Source: Myxococcus xanthus
Lineage (GTDB): Bacteria > Myxococcota > Myxococcia > Myxococcales > Myxococcaceae
DNA: 64,000 bases
Direction: 5' to 3'
NCBI RefSeq assembly: GCF_006402735.1
Contig: NZ_CP017174.1
Span: 9,140,001-9,204,000 of the forward strand
Shown piece after piece: positions 40,911 through 49,039 of this stretch; within the stretch, counting starts at the first letter, position 1; every line of letters begins with the position of its first letter. The notes beneath the pieces are model-generated. The model made no database searches. It was not told the DNA's origin and worked only from the letters and a program-made list of their open reading frames with translations. A program made the position numbers and the translations under genes.

Positions 40911-41777
40911 TCAGAAGAACAGTGTGAAGACGCCGGCCGACACCGCGCCCAACGTCACGTAACCGGAGATCTGATGAGCGGTGGCCATGTCCGTCTCGGA
41001 CAGCCGGCCAAAACGGTCCGTGGCCATGATGCCGAGGACGATCTGCGCCACCATGCCGACGGTGGCGAGCGCCATGAACATCTTGTGGACGGTGATGGTG
41101 TCCCACCGGAACTCCTTCTCGAAGGGTTCCGGCGCCAGCACACCCAGCAGACCCACGGTGGCGAACAGCGCCGACGTGCCAATGGCGAGCCCCCGGTGCA
41201 GGCCCAGCAGGTTGCGGTCATCACCGCCGCCGCGGAACGAGTCGTTGAACTGGAGCTGGCCCACCACCGTGGTGCCGACCAGACCGGCGGCCATCGCGAA
41301 GCCCAGGCCCTGGTGCAGCTTGAGCATGGTGCGGCGCCGGCCAATGCGCTTCTCCAGGTCCGGGTCCACCTTCGCGGCGGCCGCGGCCTCGGCGGGCTCC
41401 AGCAGGTCGAAGTCCAGCGAGTCGCCCCCTTCCGCCGGGGCCTCCCCGGACTTCTTCTGGACGGTGGGCGCGTCGTCCGTCGGAGACAGGAGCCTGGCGG
41501 GCTCCACCTGCATCGTGGGCTGGGCGTGCTGAAGCTCCGGGGCGTCCACGTCCCGTGAATCCACGGCCGGCGTGGCCTTCTTGCCCTTCTTCGCGGGCTT
41601 GCGCTTCGACGTGGCCTTGGCCGGCTTCGCGGCCTTCATCTTCGTGGCCTTCGTCTTGGAGGAGGACTTCACCGCCCGGGTCTTTTTCGCGGACTCGGTC
41701 TGGCGCTGCTGGGCCCAGGCGGTGTGGGGGGCGGCAATCAACGACAGGACGACGAAGAAGGCAGCAAAGCGGGTCAT
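40911..41777 (-). CDS. Four-helix, four-His membrane protein (cytochrome b561-like)
   Basis: A 288-residue protein. A signal peptide or first helix (M-T-R-F-A-A-F-F-V-V-L-S-L-I-A-A, cleavage near 22) is followed by a Lys/Ala-rich stretch (30-70) and an acidic linker. The C-terminal 135 residues hold four hydrophobic helices, each with one His near its start: His155, His194, His231 and His268. That layout resembles cytochrome b561-type and related two-haem membrane proteins, though I recognise no exact family. As first gene of the operon with YceI and the double-Rieske protein, it is a candidate quinol-linked electron carrier. Confidence 0.8.
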   Translation of the reverse strand: MTRFAAFFVVLSLIAAPHTAWAQQRQTESAKKTRAVKSSSKTKATKMKAAKPAKATSKRKPAKKGKKATPAVDSRDVDAPELQHAQPTMQVEPARLLSPTDDAPTVQKKSGEAPAEGGDSLDFDLLEPAEAAAAAKVDPDLEKRIGRRRTMLKLHQGLGFAMAAGLVGTTVVGQLQFNDSFRGGGDDRNLLGLHRGLAIGTSALFATVGLLGVLAPEPFEKEFRWDTITVHKMFMALATVGMVAQIVLGIMATDRFGRLSETDMATAHQISGYVTLGAVSAGVFTLFF

Positions 41778-41883
41778 CAGGCTTTTCCGTGTAGACGCAA
41801 AGCAAACTGCCGGGTCAGGACCGGTCATCCGAGCTCGTGTCCTCCGCCACACCATCACCAACCCACCTTCTCCGAGGACGGAG

Positions 41884-41938
41884 CGAACGGTATCGCGTCC
41901 GGACTTTCCGGGAAACGCACCGCGTCGAACGGTACCGC
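41884..41938. promoter_or_regulatory. 13-base direct repeat upstream of redox operon
   Basis: CGAACGGTATCGC at 41884-41896 recurs with one change (CGAACGGTACCGC) at 41926-41938, 42 bases apart or about four helical turns. A partial copy, ACGGTAGCGTCCG, lies at 42018-42030. This spacing suits an activator bound on one face of the helix upstream of the 41777 start. The whole gap 41778-42172 (395 bases) holds no credible gene. Confidence 0.4.
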
Positions 41939-42172
41939 CCAAAAATCGGCGGACCGGCATCATTTTCCGCGGCCCCCTGTCCGGACAGGCGTCGGCAGTC
42001 CGGGGACGTGGCGGCTGACGGTAGCGTCCGCACTTGGGAATCGGGAGGTGCCTGAAGGTCACGGCTCAGTGTCGAGCACCGGCCAGGGGTGAAGGGCGCG
42101 TCCGGGCGGCGAGCCCGGCGGCTCACTTCACAGAGAACAACCTGACGCCCCAAGGCGGGGCGGCCTCACGCC

Positions 42173-42598
42173 TCACGCGGGGGTGGTGGCGGGGACTTCC
42201 GAGCGCGGCGCGCTGCCGGAGGTCAGCTCCAGGCCAAGCGCGTGCGGATCAAAGTACGCGTAGAAACGGCGGATCCGGTCGCCATCCCACTCGATGATGG
42301 ACACGCCCTCATAGGCCACCGCCGCGCCGTTGTGGGCGGTGCCCTGCGTCTCCCATTCGAGCGCGACGCGGGAGCCCGCCTCAATCATGTTGCGGAAGGT
42401 GGACTCCACGCGATGGAGGGTGCCCTTGTATTCACGCCAGAACCGCCGGGCGCCCTCCTGGCCGGAGAAGACCTGCGGCGAGGCCACGTTGCTCACCTGC
42501 GCGTCGTCACTGAAGAGGGAGACGAGGGTCTCCAGGTCCCCCTCCTTCTCCAGCTTCGCCAGTGCATCCACGAACCGCTGCGCTCGCTCCATCGCCAT
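42173..42598 (-). CDS. NTF2-like (SnoaL-like) family protein
   Basis: A 141-residue protein with the NTF2-like pattern: R-F-V-D-A-L-A-K-L-E-K-E-G-D-L-E-T-L-V-S-L-F-S-D-D-A, F-W-R-E-Y-K-G-T-L, V-A-L-E-W-E-T-Q-G-T, Y-E-G-V-S-I-I-E-W-D-G-D-R-I-R-R-F-Y-A-Y-F-D-P. Such proteins include isomerases and small-molecule binders; this one lacks diagnostic residues for a single reaction. The ATG at 42598 is chosen because GAGG lies seven bases upstream; a start at 42646 would add a basic stretch. Single gene, divergent from the membrane protein at 42750. Confidence 0.82.
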   Translation of the reverse strand: MAMERAQRFVDALAKLEKEGDLETLVSLFSDDAQVSNVASPQVFSGQEGARRFWREYKGTLHRVESTFRNMIEAGSRVALEWETQGTAHNGAAVAYEGVSIIEWDGDRIRRFYAYFDPHALGLELTSGSAPRSEVPATTPA

Positions 42599-42749
42599 GC
42601 GCTGCCTCGCTCTCGTGAAAGAGTCACCCAGGGGAAGGGTGCGCACGCCTTCAGGACATGTCCCTCCAAAGGGCCCGGCCCCTCGCCCTCCGGACGGTCG
42701 CGCGGGGGACTCGCCGCAGGGCCGGTGGTAGACTCACGTCTCCGCGGCC

Positions 42750-43556
42750 ATGACCTCCACGCATACCCGCCCCGCCGAGCCGACGAGCGATTCCCTTGTG
42801 GAATCCCTGGCGCCACTGCCTGCCCCCCCTTCCCTGGCCGCGCTGCGGGACGCCCTGAGCTCGCCCGGCGTCATCCCCTCGGAGGTGGACGCGCTCATCG
42901 CGGCGATTGCCCAGCGTCCCGATGGAGACCCGGAGGCCCTGCGCGAGCGAACGGACTACCTGCTGTCCCTGATGACGCTGCCGGGGGATGCCAGTGTCCT
43001 GACGGGGAGCGCCGGCATCACGGTGCGCACCGCGGCGGTGGAGGCCCTGCTGGAGCTGGGCTACCCGTATGCGCTGGAAGTCCCCCCGGACGCCCTGGAG
43101 CGGGCCCGGCGTGAGCAGGGGCTGCCGACGACGGAGGCCCCCACGTCGCGCCTCCTCCGCTCGCCCATCCTGGCGACGGCCGTCACGCTCCTCGGCCTGG
43201 TGATGCAGCTCATCATGATGGCCCTCCCCCAGCTCGGTAGGCTCGGCGATGTGGATGCGTGGCTGACGCCTTACCTGCTGCCCATCTTCGCGCCCGCGGT
43301 GCTGGCCATCCTCGGCACCTGGACGAAGGCGCGCCCGCTCCAGTACCTCGGAAGCCTGGGCCTGGGGATTCAGGGACTGCTCTGGTTCGGCGGCGTCCTC
43401 ATGCTGACACAGGCGGCGAAGAACATTCCGTGGCTGTGGGTGGCTGCGCCCTGGTACCTCCCCCTGATCGCCTGCTACCTGGTGTGGCCTCGGAAGCAGT
43501 CCGATGACCCCGCTCGCCCCCTGCCGCCCCCCGAGACACCGGAAGCGGCTTCCTGA
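42750..43556 (+). CDS. Hypothetical four-helix membrane protein
   Basis: A 268-residue protein. The first 130 residues are soluble, Pro-rich at first and then helical (L-R-D-A-L-S-S-P-G-V-I-P-S-E-V-D-A-L-I-A-A-I). Four hydrophobic segments follow between about 140 and 245 (A-T-A-V-T-L-L-G-L-V-M-Q-L-I-M-M, L-L-P-I-F-A-P-A-V-L-A-I-L-G, G-I-Q-G-L-L-W-F-G-G-V, W-L-W-V-A-A-P-W-Y-L-P-L). The tail is Pro-rich. No family is recognised. Confidence 0.7.
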   Translation: MTSTHTRPAEPTSDSLVESLAPLPAPPSLAALRDALSSPGVIPSEVDALIAAIAQRPDGDPEALRERTDYLLSLMTLPGDASVLTGSAGITVRTAAVEALLELGYPYALEVPPDALERARREQGLPTTEAPTSRLLRSPILATAVTLLGLVMQLIMMALPQLGRLGDVDAWLTPYLLPIFAPAVLAILGTWTKARPLQYLGSLGLGIQGLLWFGGVLMLTQAAKNIPWLWVAAPWYLPLIACYLVWPRKQSDDPARPLPPPETPEAAS

Positions 43557-43574
43557 GGGCCAGGCTCGTGGCCC
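43557..43574. terminator. Short hairpin between convergent genes
   Basis: GGGCC at 43557-43561 pairs with GGCCC at 43570-43574 around an eight-base loop, directly after the stop of the plus-strand gene and just before the end of the minus-strand gene at 43587. Confidence 0.4.
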
Positions 43575-43586
43575 AGGCCCGGGTCC

Positions 43587-45050
43587 TCAGCGCGGCAAGG
43601 CCCGGGTCCACGCCTCCCGATTCCACCCCTCCTTCGCATAGGCCGCTCGCGTGGATTCAGGCAGCGCGTCCCAGGCCGTGCGGGATGCCAGCTCGGCGGG
43701 CTGTTGGAAGACGCCCCGATGCCCGGGGGCGAAGGATTGCTGGGCTCGCTCCGCCGTCAGGCCCTTCATGGAGAAGCCCGCCTCGGCGCTGGCCTGGCTC
43801 CCATCCGCCTTGAGCTTCGCTGACACGCCGCCCCCGAGCTCCGCCTTCTTCGCGTTGAGCGTCGCGTGCACCTGGAACAGCGTGCCGACGCCCACCGCGA
43901 CGCGCTGCTCGCCGTCCGAGGCCAGGCTGAGTTCCACGAGTCCCAGGTTCACCTTGACCTTCCCCTCCGTCTCGCCCGAGCTGTCATGTGACACCTCGAC
44001 ACCCACGGGGCCCGCGCGCGCGGCGACACCCACGTCCCCCTTCAGCTCGCCATGTCCCCGGGTGTCGAGCGCCGCCTTCGCGCTCCACTGGGCGCTCTCG
44101 CTGCTGACACCCACCTTGCCGTGAAGCTGCACCGTGCCCCCGGCGCGCTCCCCAGAGAGTTCCCGCTGCCGGGCGCTGACGTGTTGCAGCACCAGGTTGA
44201 GCGTCTTCGGCTGGCCGATGCCCGACTTCCAGGCCGCCTCGTAGTCCCGCCGCGACGGGTCCTTCCACTCGAGGCCCAGGAGGGATTCGGGCAGGCGCGC
44301 GGCGCGTGGCGGTCCCAGCGCTCCCAGTTCCTGGAGGCTCTGGGCCCCATCCACCGCGCGGGCATACCGGCCGAGGTATTCGGTGTGCGCCCGGTAGAAG
44401 CCCGCGCCCACGTCGATGGCGTGTGCGTTCACCGCGTCACGCATCGCCCCCGGCAGCCGCCGGTCATTGACGAAGACGTCCGGCACCGCCGGGTAGCCCA
44501 GGGGACCCACCGGGCCCGACTCCCCGTTGCGCCGATGGAGCACGCCCTTCGACTCCGCCTGCTCCAGGAAAGCGAGCCGCGAGCCCGCGTCCTGCGCCTT
44601 CACGTATGCGCCCAGCAGTCCCTCTTGCTGCAAGCGCTCCAGCGCGACCCGGTACGTGCCCGCCGGGAGACTTCCCAGCGCGGTGTGCACCGCCCGCACG
44701 TCATCGGCACCGACGGTCCAGTTCTCCAGGCTCCGCGTCAGGCGCGCGCGGATGCCTTCGAGCACGTCCGTGGGCGCATCCTTCGAGCCCTCCGGGCGCG
44801 ACCAGCCTCCCAGCACGGCCATCTCCCCCGCGGACCGGGCGGGGCCCGCGCCAGCAGGCGTGGATCCGTGAGACGAGGGCTCCGGCGTCCTGGCGGCGGA
44901 TCCGTCGAAGGCGCGCACCTCGTTACGCCGAGGGGACGCCTGCGCGCGGGGCTCCGCGGCGCGTGACGGAGACGGGGGCGCCGCTCCGGCCTCCGCGGGG
45001 GTGTCGATGGTGGACAACGAGGAACTGCCGGACGAATCGATACGAGGCAT
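43587..45050 (-). CDS. Large hypothetical protein with beta-strand repeats
   Basis: A 487-residue protein without signal peptide. Residues 1-75 are Ser/Pro/Ala-rich and disordered. Residues 90-310 are helical and charged. Residues 320-440 consist of alternating short strands with repeated patterns (G-K-V-G-V-S-S-E-S-A-Q-W-S-A-K-A-A-L, G-E-L-K-G-D-V-G-V-A-A-R-A-G, G-K-V-K-V-N-L-G-L, G-G-G-V-S-A-K-L-K-A-D-G-S), like an amphipathic barrel or fibre. The start at 45050 has CGGAG eight bases upstream. It lies downstream of the LysM-GH19 gene on the same strand; a secreted effector role is possible but unproven. Confidence 0.7.
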   Translation of the reverse strand: MPRIDSSGSSSLSTIDTPAEAGAAPPSPSRAAEPRAQASPRRNEVRAFDGSAARTPEPSSHGSTPAGAGPARSAGEMAVLGGWSRPEGSKDAPTDVLEGIRARLTRSLENWTVGADDVRAVHTALGSLPAGTYRVALERLQQEGLLGAYVKAQDAGSRLAFLEQAESKGVLHRRNGESGPVGPLGYPAVPDVFVNDRRLPGAMRDAVNAHAIDVGAGFYRAHTEYLGRYARAVDGAQSLQELGALGPPRAARLPESLLGLEWKDPSRRDYEAAWKSGIGQPKTLNLVLQHVSARQRELSGERAGGTVQLHGKVGVSSESAQWSAKAALDTRGHGELKGDVGVAARAGPVGVEVSHDSSGETEGKVKVNLGLVELSLASDGEQRVAVGVGTLFQVHATLNAKKAELGGGVSAKLKADGSQASAEAGFSMKGLTAERAQQSFAPGHRGVFQQPAELASRTAWDALPESTRAAYAKEGWNREAWTRALPR

Positions 45051-45246
45051 GGGACGCGCTCCGGGTGGGAACGGCCTGTCCGATGCAGTTGGCACACCAG
45101 GGTGCCTCCCAGGGCCACGCGCGTTCGACGGTCGCCCCGGATGGACGCGGCATCTCCCCAATGGGACTCGCCCGAAACGCGACGGGGACCGGGGCCTCCA
45201 TGGCCACGGTCCCCGCTTCACCGCACCGCGCGTTGGGAGCGCGGGC

Positions 45247-46368
45247 TCAGAAGACGTTCTGCGCGCGGCGGTAGTACATCTCGCGGTCCGCCATGCCGTT
45301 GTAGCCACCGTTGATGCGGCGGGTGACCTCGCGGAAGTTGCCCGCGTCCGCGTAGGTGTTGAGGTTGCGCGACGACCAGTACCAGCCGGCGATGCGGAAC
45401 GCGACGTCCGGGTCCTTGGCGCGCTGGGGGTTGCCCTCCAGGTCGATGCCCAGCGCCTGGCCCGCGGCGCGGTAGTTGGCGCGGCCCGTCAGCTGGATGG
45501 GGCCACGGCCCTTGTAGCGGACGCCGTCGCCCGGCTGGGTGTTGCCCAGGTCCCTGCGGCCCTCGTAGGCGGCGCCGGAGGCAATCTCCTCCATGTAACG
45601 GAGCTGGCCGCTCTCGTGCGCGAGCTGCGCCAGGAAGGCAGCCTTGCGCATGGGCGTGGTGATGTTCGCCTCCGCCATGGCCCGGTTCAGGTGGGGCAGG
45701 TACTGCTCCGCCGTCGCCTGGGACAGGTTGGGCATCACCGCCCGGAGCTGCTGCACCGTCACGCCGGCGGATCCACCGGTCGGCGGCTTCGGGCCACCCA
45801 CGCCCCCCACCGGCGGCTGGTTCGGCGTCGGCCGGGTGGGCGACGCGCCGCCCCCACCCGGAATCGTGAGCCGCTGGCCCGCGTAGATGAGGTTGGGGTT
45901 GGAGATGTTGTTGGCCTTGGCCAGCGCGCCCACCGACGTGCCGTACCGCCCGGCGATGCCGCTGAGCGTGTCGCCCGACTTCACGGTGTACGAACCGCCG
46001 CCCGAGGAAGGCGCCGGGCTGCTCGGCGCCGCGCCGCCCGTGCCCGGAATCGTGAGCTTCTGGCCCGCGTAGATTCGGTCCGGGTTGGAGATGTTGTTGG
46101 CCGTGGCCAGCGCGCCCACCGACGTGCCGTACCGGCCGGCGATGCCGCTGAGCGTGTCGCCCGACTTCACGGTGTAGCTGGAAGCCGCCCGGCCCCCACC
46201 CGAAGCACGAGGCGCGTCGAAGCCGTCCGGGATGCGGAGCTGCTGCCCCGCGTAGATGAGGTTCGGGTTGGAGATGCCGTTGCTCTTCGCGAGCGACGAC
46301 ACCGAGGTGTTGAAGCGCTGGGCCAGCGCGCTGAGGGTATCGCCACGGCGAACGGAGTAGGTCGTCAC
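45247..46368 (-). CDS. Triple-LysM protein with GH19 chitinase-like domain
   Basis: A 373-residue protein: three LysM domains (about 2-48, 64-110, 126-172; each with Y-[ST]-V-[RK]-x-G-D-T-L-S), a Pro/Gly linker, and a GH19-type hydrolase domain (205-373) with H-E-S-G-Q-L-R-Y-M-E-E, Y-K-G-R-G-P-I-Q-L-T-G-R-A-N-Y and G-W-Y-W. GH19 relatives cut chitin or peptidoglycan. I set the start at a GTG with AGGAG about ten bases upstream; a frame open to 46443 adds no signal peptide either. Export without a signal, or release on lysis, fits a predation or competition role. Second and third LysM are near-identical at DNA level. Confidence 0.88.
   Translation of the reverse strand: MTTYSVRRGDTLSALAQRFNTSVSSLAKSNGISNPNLIYAGQQLRIPDGFDAPRASGGGRAASSYTVKSGDTLSGIAGRYGTSVGALATANNISNPDRIYAGQKLTIPGTGGAAPSSPAPSSGGGSYTVKSGDTLSGIAGRYGTSVGALAKANNISNPNLIYAGQRLTIPGGGGASPTRPTPNQPPVGGVGGPKPPTGGSAGVTVQQLRAVMPNLSQATAEQYLPHLNRAMAEANITTPMRKAAFLAQLAHESGQLRYMEEIASGAAYEGRRDLGNTQPGDGVRYKGRGPIQLTGRANYRAAGQALGIDLEGNPQRAKDPDVAFRIAGWYWSSRNLNTYADAGNFREVTRRINGGYNGMADREMYYRRAQNVF
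45920..46176. repeat. Near-identical 71-base repeat within LysM modules
   Basis: Bases 45920-45990 and 46106-46176 differ at one position, with a period of 186 bases that equals one LysM module plus linker. This marks a recent internal duplication of the second and third LysM domains; the first LysM is diverged. Confidence 0.8.
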
Positions 46369-46610
46369 GGGGGGCAGACTCCTGAAAACAGAGAGGCGAC
46401 GTGCCCACATTTTCGTAACGACTGAGAGAAAGTTTCCCCGCAATGCCAGTTATTTATGCATAAACTTATTCAAAATCACCGAAATCACGGAATTGTGACA
46501 CAAGGGATGGGTCGTCACAGACTCGTGACATCATCCCCCCAAGTAGCCAGGATGTCGCACCCCAGCGGCCACGCTTGTGTGACTCCGGGGGTTCCGTTAC
46601 CTCCGGGGCC

Positions 46611-47273
46611 ATGTCCGCTGACTCCGTCCTTCCGGCCCCTCGGGCCCGTCTCACGCAGCGCCCGGGCTTCTGGGCTGGTGTCGCCGTGGCCGCGCTTGGC
46701 GTCACCGCCACGATGGGGGCCATGCTGATCCGCGGCCAGAGCAGTGGGCCCCTGCCCCAGTTGGGCGCGCTGCCAGACTTCACCTTCACCCGTCATGACG
46801 GCCAGCCCTTCGGGAGCACGCAGCTGAGGGGCAAGCCCTTCGTGGCCAACTTCATCTTCACGCGCTGCCCCACCATCTGCCCGGCCTTCACGCGGAAGAT
46901 GGTGGGCGTGCAGGACGCCACCGCGTCCCATGGCGCCGGGCTCCAGTTGGTGTCGTTCTCCGTGGATCCGAAGTACGACACCCCGGAGCGGCTCACCGAG
47001 TATGGCGAGCGCCACGGCGCGGACTTCTCCCGCTGGAGCTTCCTCACTGGCGACTACGAGCAGCTGAAGGAGACCATCGTCCAGGGCTTCAAGGTCAGCA
47101 TGGGCCGAGAGCCCGGCGCGCCCGAGGACGACCTGCTCTCCATCTTCCACGGGACGCACTTCGTGCTCGTGGACGACGCCGGGCAGATTCGCGGCTACTA
47201 CGACAGCGCGGACAGCGACTCCACCGAGCGCCTCATCCGCGACACCCGGCGCCTGGCCCAGACAGGGCACTGA
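46611..47273 (+). CDS. SCO1/SenC-family copper chaperone
   Basis: A 220-residue protein with one N-terminal membrane anchor (W-A-G-V-A-V-A-A-L-G-V-T-A-T-M-G-A-M, about 22-40) and a thioredoxin-like domain. The copper site is present: C-P-T-I-C in F-T-R-C-P-T-I-C-P near 87-91 and His in G-T-H-F-V-L-V-D near 176. SCO proteins help insert copper into the CuA site of cytochrome oxidase, or act as redox regulators. The ATG at 46611 gives a normal N-terminus. No oxidase genes are adjacent. A convergent terminator follows. Confidence 0.92.
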   Translation: MSADSVLPAPRARLTQRPGFWAGVAVAALGVTATMGAMLIRGQSSGPLPQLGALPDFTFTRHDGQPFGSTQLRGKPFVANFIFTRCPTICPAFTRKMVGVQDATASHGAGLQLVSFSVDPKYDTPERLTEYGERHGADFSRWSFLTGDYEQLKETIVQGFKVSMGREPGAPEDDLLSIFHGTHFVLVDDAGQIRGYYDSADSDSTERLIRDTRRLAQTGH

Positions 47274-47312
47274 GCGCCGCCGCGCGGGGGGCCGCGTCGC
47301 CCGCAAAGCCGA

Positions 47313-47348
47313 AGGGCCGGCCCCGCAGCTTCGCGGGAGACCGGCCCT
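47313..47348. terminator. Bidirectional terminator hairpin
   Basis: AGGGCCGG at 47313-47320 pairs with CCGGCCCT at 47341-47348, and an inner CCCGC/GCGGG stem (47322-47326 with 47333-47337) extends it with a small bulge. It lies between the convergent SCO1 and 47386 genes. Confidence 0.6.
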
Positions 47349-47385
47349 GGGGCTCGCTACCAGTTCGCGCCAGAGGCGCGGATCA

Positions 47386-47814
47386 TCACTCCACGAAGCG
47401 GGCGTGGTTCTGCGCGATGATGTTCTGGAAGTTCTGCAGACCCAGCGGGTTCTCCGCGAAGGCGCCGACCTTGTCCGCCGCGCCCTTGACCGCCTGCGCG
47501 ATGTTGGTGATGTCCTGCACCTTGGGGGCGATCTTGGACAGGAAGCCCAGGCTGCCCAGCGTGCCCTCACCCAGGAAGGACGCGGCGCCCTGCTTCACCA
47601 GGTTCTCCGCCGTGGGGCCCAGGAACTTGCCGACCAGGGGCAGCTTGCCGACCTTCTCACCGATGAACTTGGCGATGGGGTCCACCAGCGAGCTCAGGGG
47701 CTTCTGGAGGAACTCCATGGCCTTGCCGCCGATGTTCGCGATGCCACCGGCAATCTTGCTGACCGTGCTGGCAACCTTGCTGATGACGTTCGTAACGGAC
47801 TTGAGTGCGCCCAT
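47386..47814 (-). CDS. Small amphipathic-helix protein, function unknown
   Basis: A 142-residue protein with no Cys, Trp or Tyr, rich in Ala, Gly, Lys, Val and Leu. It opens M-G-A-L-K-S-V-T-N-V-I-S-K-V-A-S-T-V-S-K-I-A-G-G-I and continues with K-P-L-S-S-L-V-D-P-I-A-K-F-I-G-E-K-V-G-K-L-P-L-V-G-K-F-L-G, a pattern of amphipathic helices with regular Lys, like membrane-active or phasin-type proteins. There is no signal peptide. Codon use is less GC-rich than the neighbours. It may be secreted by a non-classical route or coat a hydrophobic surface. Confidence 0.65.
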   Translation of the reverse strand: MGALKSVTNVISKVASTVSKIAGGIANIGGKAMEFLQKPLSSLVDPIAKFIGEKVGKLPLVGKFLGPTAENLVKQGAASFLGEGTLGSLGFLSKIAPKVQDITNIAQAVKGAADKVGAFAENPLGLQNFQNIIAQNHARFVE

Positions 47815-47964
47815 GATCGTACCCCTTGGATTCTAGATGCCTGGAAGGCGGAGATTTGTGCCGGAAGGAAAACTCGAGGGGATTCTCGGTGCATGTGGGG
47901 AATTGTTTCCTCCCACCTTTTTCGTCGAATTATCCCCACCCGCCTCCGCCCGTGGTGCCAGGGA

Positions 47965-48432
47965 TTACGGACGGTTACCGCCGCTGCTGCCCTTCTTGAG
48001 CTGATCCATCAGCTCCTGGCGGGCGGCTGGATCTTGCGGACCGGTGGGGGCGGCGCCGCCCACGGGAGGCGAGGTGAGGGACGGCTTGCCGGCGGTGGAG
48101 ACCTTGTCCTGGGTGAACTTGGAGGCCTCGAAGTCCGGGGGTGAGCCGGGCAGCTCGCCCTTCATGCCCTTGATGAGGATGTTGGCGGCCTCCTCGGAGG
48201 AGAGGGGGTTGAAGCCGTTGCGGCGCAGCTCCTCGTCGGAGATGACGGCGACCTCGGCCTCCTTGTCCTTGTCCTGGGCGTACTTGAGGACCAGCTCCAC
48301 GTAGTCCTCGAGCTTCATGCTCACGGCCTCGGCGATCTTCTTCGTCTCCGGATCCTTGAGAAGCTCCGCGCGAACGACCTCGATGGGTCGCTTCAGGCCG
48401 CGCTTCGGCTTTCCGGTGTTTTCCTGGGACAT
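47965..48432 (-). CDS. Hypothetical charged protein
   Basis: A 155-residue hydrophilic protein. The N-terminus is basic (K-P-K-R-G-L-K-R-P), followed by a helical core (D-P-E-T-K-K-I-A-E-A-V-S-M-K-L-E-D-Y-V-E-L-V-L-K-Y-A-Q-D), A-V-I-S-D-E-E-L-R-R-N-G, and a Pro/Gly tail. GGAG lies seven bases before the ATG. No family is recognised; the helical core suggests a small DNA- or protein-binding unit. Single gene. Confidence 0.7.
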   Translation of the reverse strand: MSQENTGKPKRGLKRPIEVVRAELLKDPETKKIAEAVSMKLEDYVELVLKYAQDKDKEAEVAVISDEELRRNGFNPLSSEEAANILIKGMKGELPGSPPDFEASKFTQDKVSTAGKPSLTSPPVGGAAPTGPQDPAARQELMDQLKKGSSGGNRP

Positions 48433-48621
48433 GCTCTTGCTCCGAGAAGGAAATGGGACAGTGCGCCGGACTCTAGCCCAGTTTCCCCGCTTCACACATT
48501 CCCGCCCACCTTGGAATGGCCGGAGCCAGAGTGCGGGAGAAGGAGGGGGACGGCTTCACGCCCGTGTGCCCGTGACTACCTTTGGCGGCAGCGAAGGACA
48601 GCCAGAGAGAAGAGGCGCGCC

Positions 48622-49029
48622 ATGGCGATTTCCAAGCGGGGGCTGGTGGACAGGGTGAAGGAGGTGGCCGTCCAGGCCGGCACGCGCGGCGCGCGGGTCC
48701 TCCTGGGCACCGCGGTGGTGACGGCCCGGGGGGTGGCCAACCTCCAGTCCAAGATTCGGGGCACCCCGGCCCGCGGCCGCGTGAAGACGGCGGCGGAGGG
48801 GACGCGGCGCACGGCCAAGGCGGCCCGCGGCGTCATCGAGAGTGGCAAGCCCACGAAGGCCCCCGCGCGCCGCATGTCACCGTCCACCAAGACGGCCGCC
48901 GCGGCGGGAGCGAACAATCAGGTGGGCCGCAAGTCCGTGCCCGGCCAGGCCGCCGCCGCCAAGCGCGGCACCGCGAAGAAGGCGCGCCCCGCCACCAAGG
49001 CGAAGCGCGGGCAGAAGCACCGGCACTGA
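48622..49029 (+). CDS. Small basic histone-like-tail protein
   Basis: A 135-residue strongly basic protein. The first 45 residues contain R-V-K-E-V-A-V-Q-A-G-T-R-G-A-R-V-L-L-G-T-A-V-V. The remainder is Lys/Arg/Ala-rich (R-T-A-K-A-A-R-G-V-I-E-S-G-K-P-T-K-A-P-A-R-R, K-K-A-R-P-A-T-K-A-K-R-G-Q-K-H-R-H), similar in style to H1-like tails of other proteins here. AGAGG lies six bases before the ATG. Nucleic-acid binding is likely. It converges on the sigma54-AAA-like gene. Confidence 0.7.
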   Translation: MAISKRGLVDRVKEVAVQAGTRGARVLLGTAVVTARGVANLQSKIRGTPARGRVKTAAEGTRRTAKAARGVIESGKPTKAPARRMSPSTKTAAAAGANNQVGRKSVPGQAAAAKRGTAKKARPATKAKRGQKHRH

Positions 49030-49039
49030 GGGCGCGGCT

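Noticed and set aside
41797-41813. Sigma54 promoter upstream of the redox operon (minus strand, GGCAG...TTTGC)
   Set aside because: The GG and GC elements are eleven bases apart instead of ten, and the -24 element is imperfect.
45247-46443. Longer N-terminus for the LysM chitinase (start at 46443)
   Set aside because: The extension is not a signal peptide, lies in lower-GC DNA, and a GTG with AGGAG upstream begins exactly at the first LysM.
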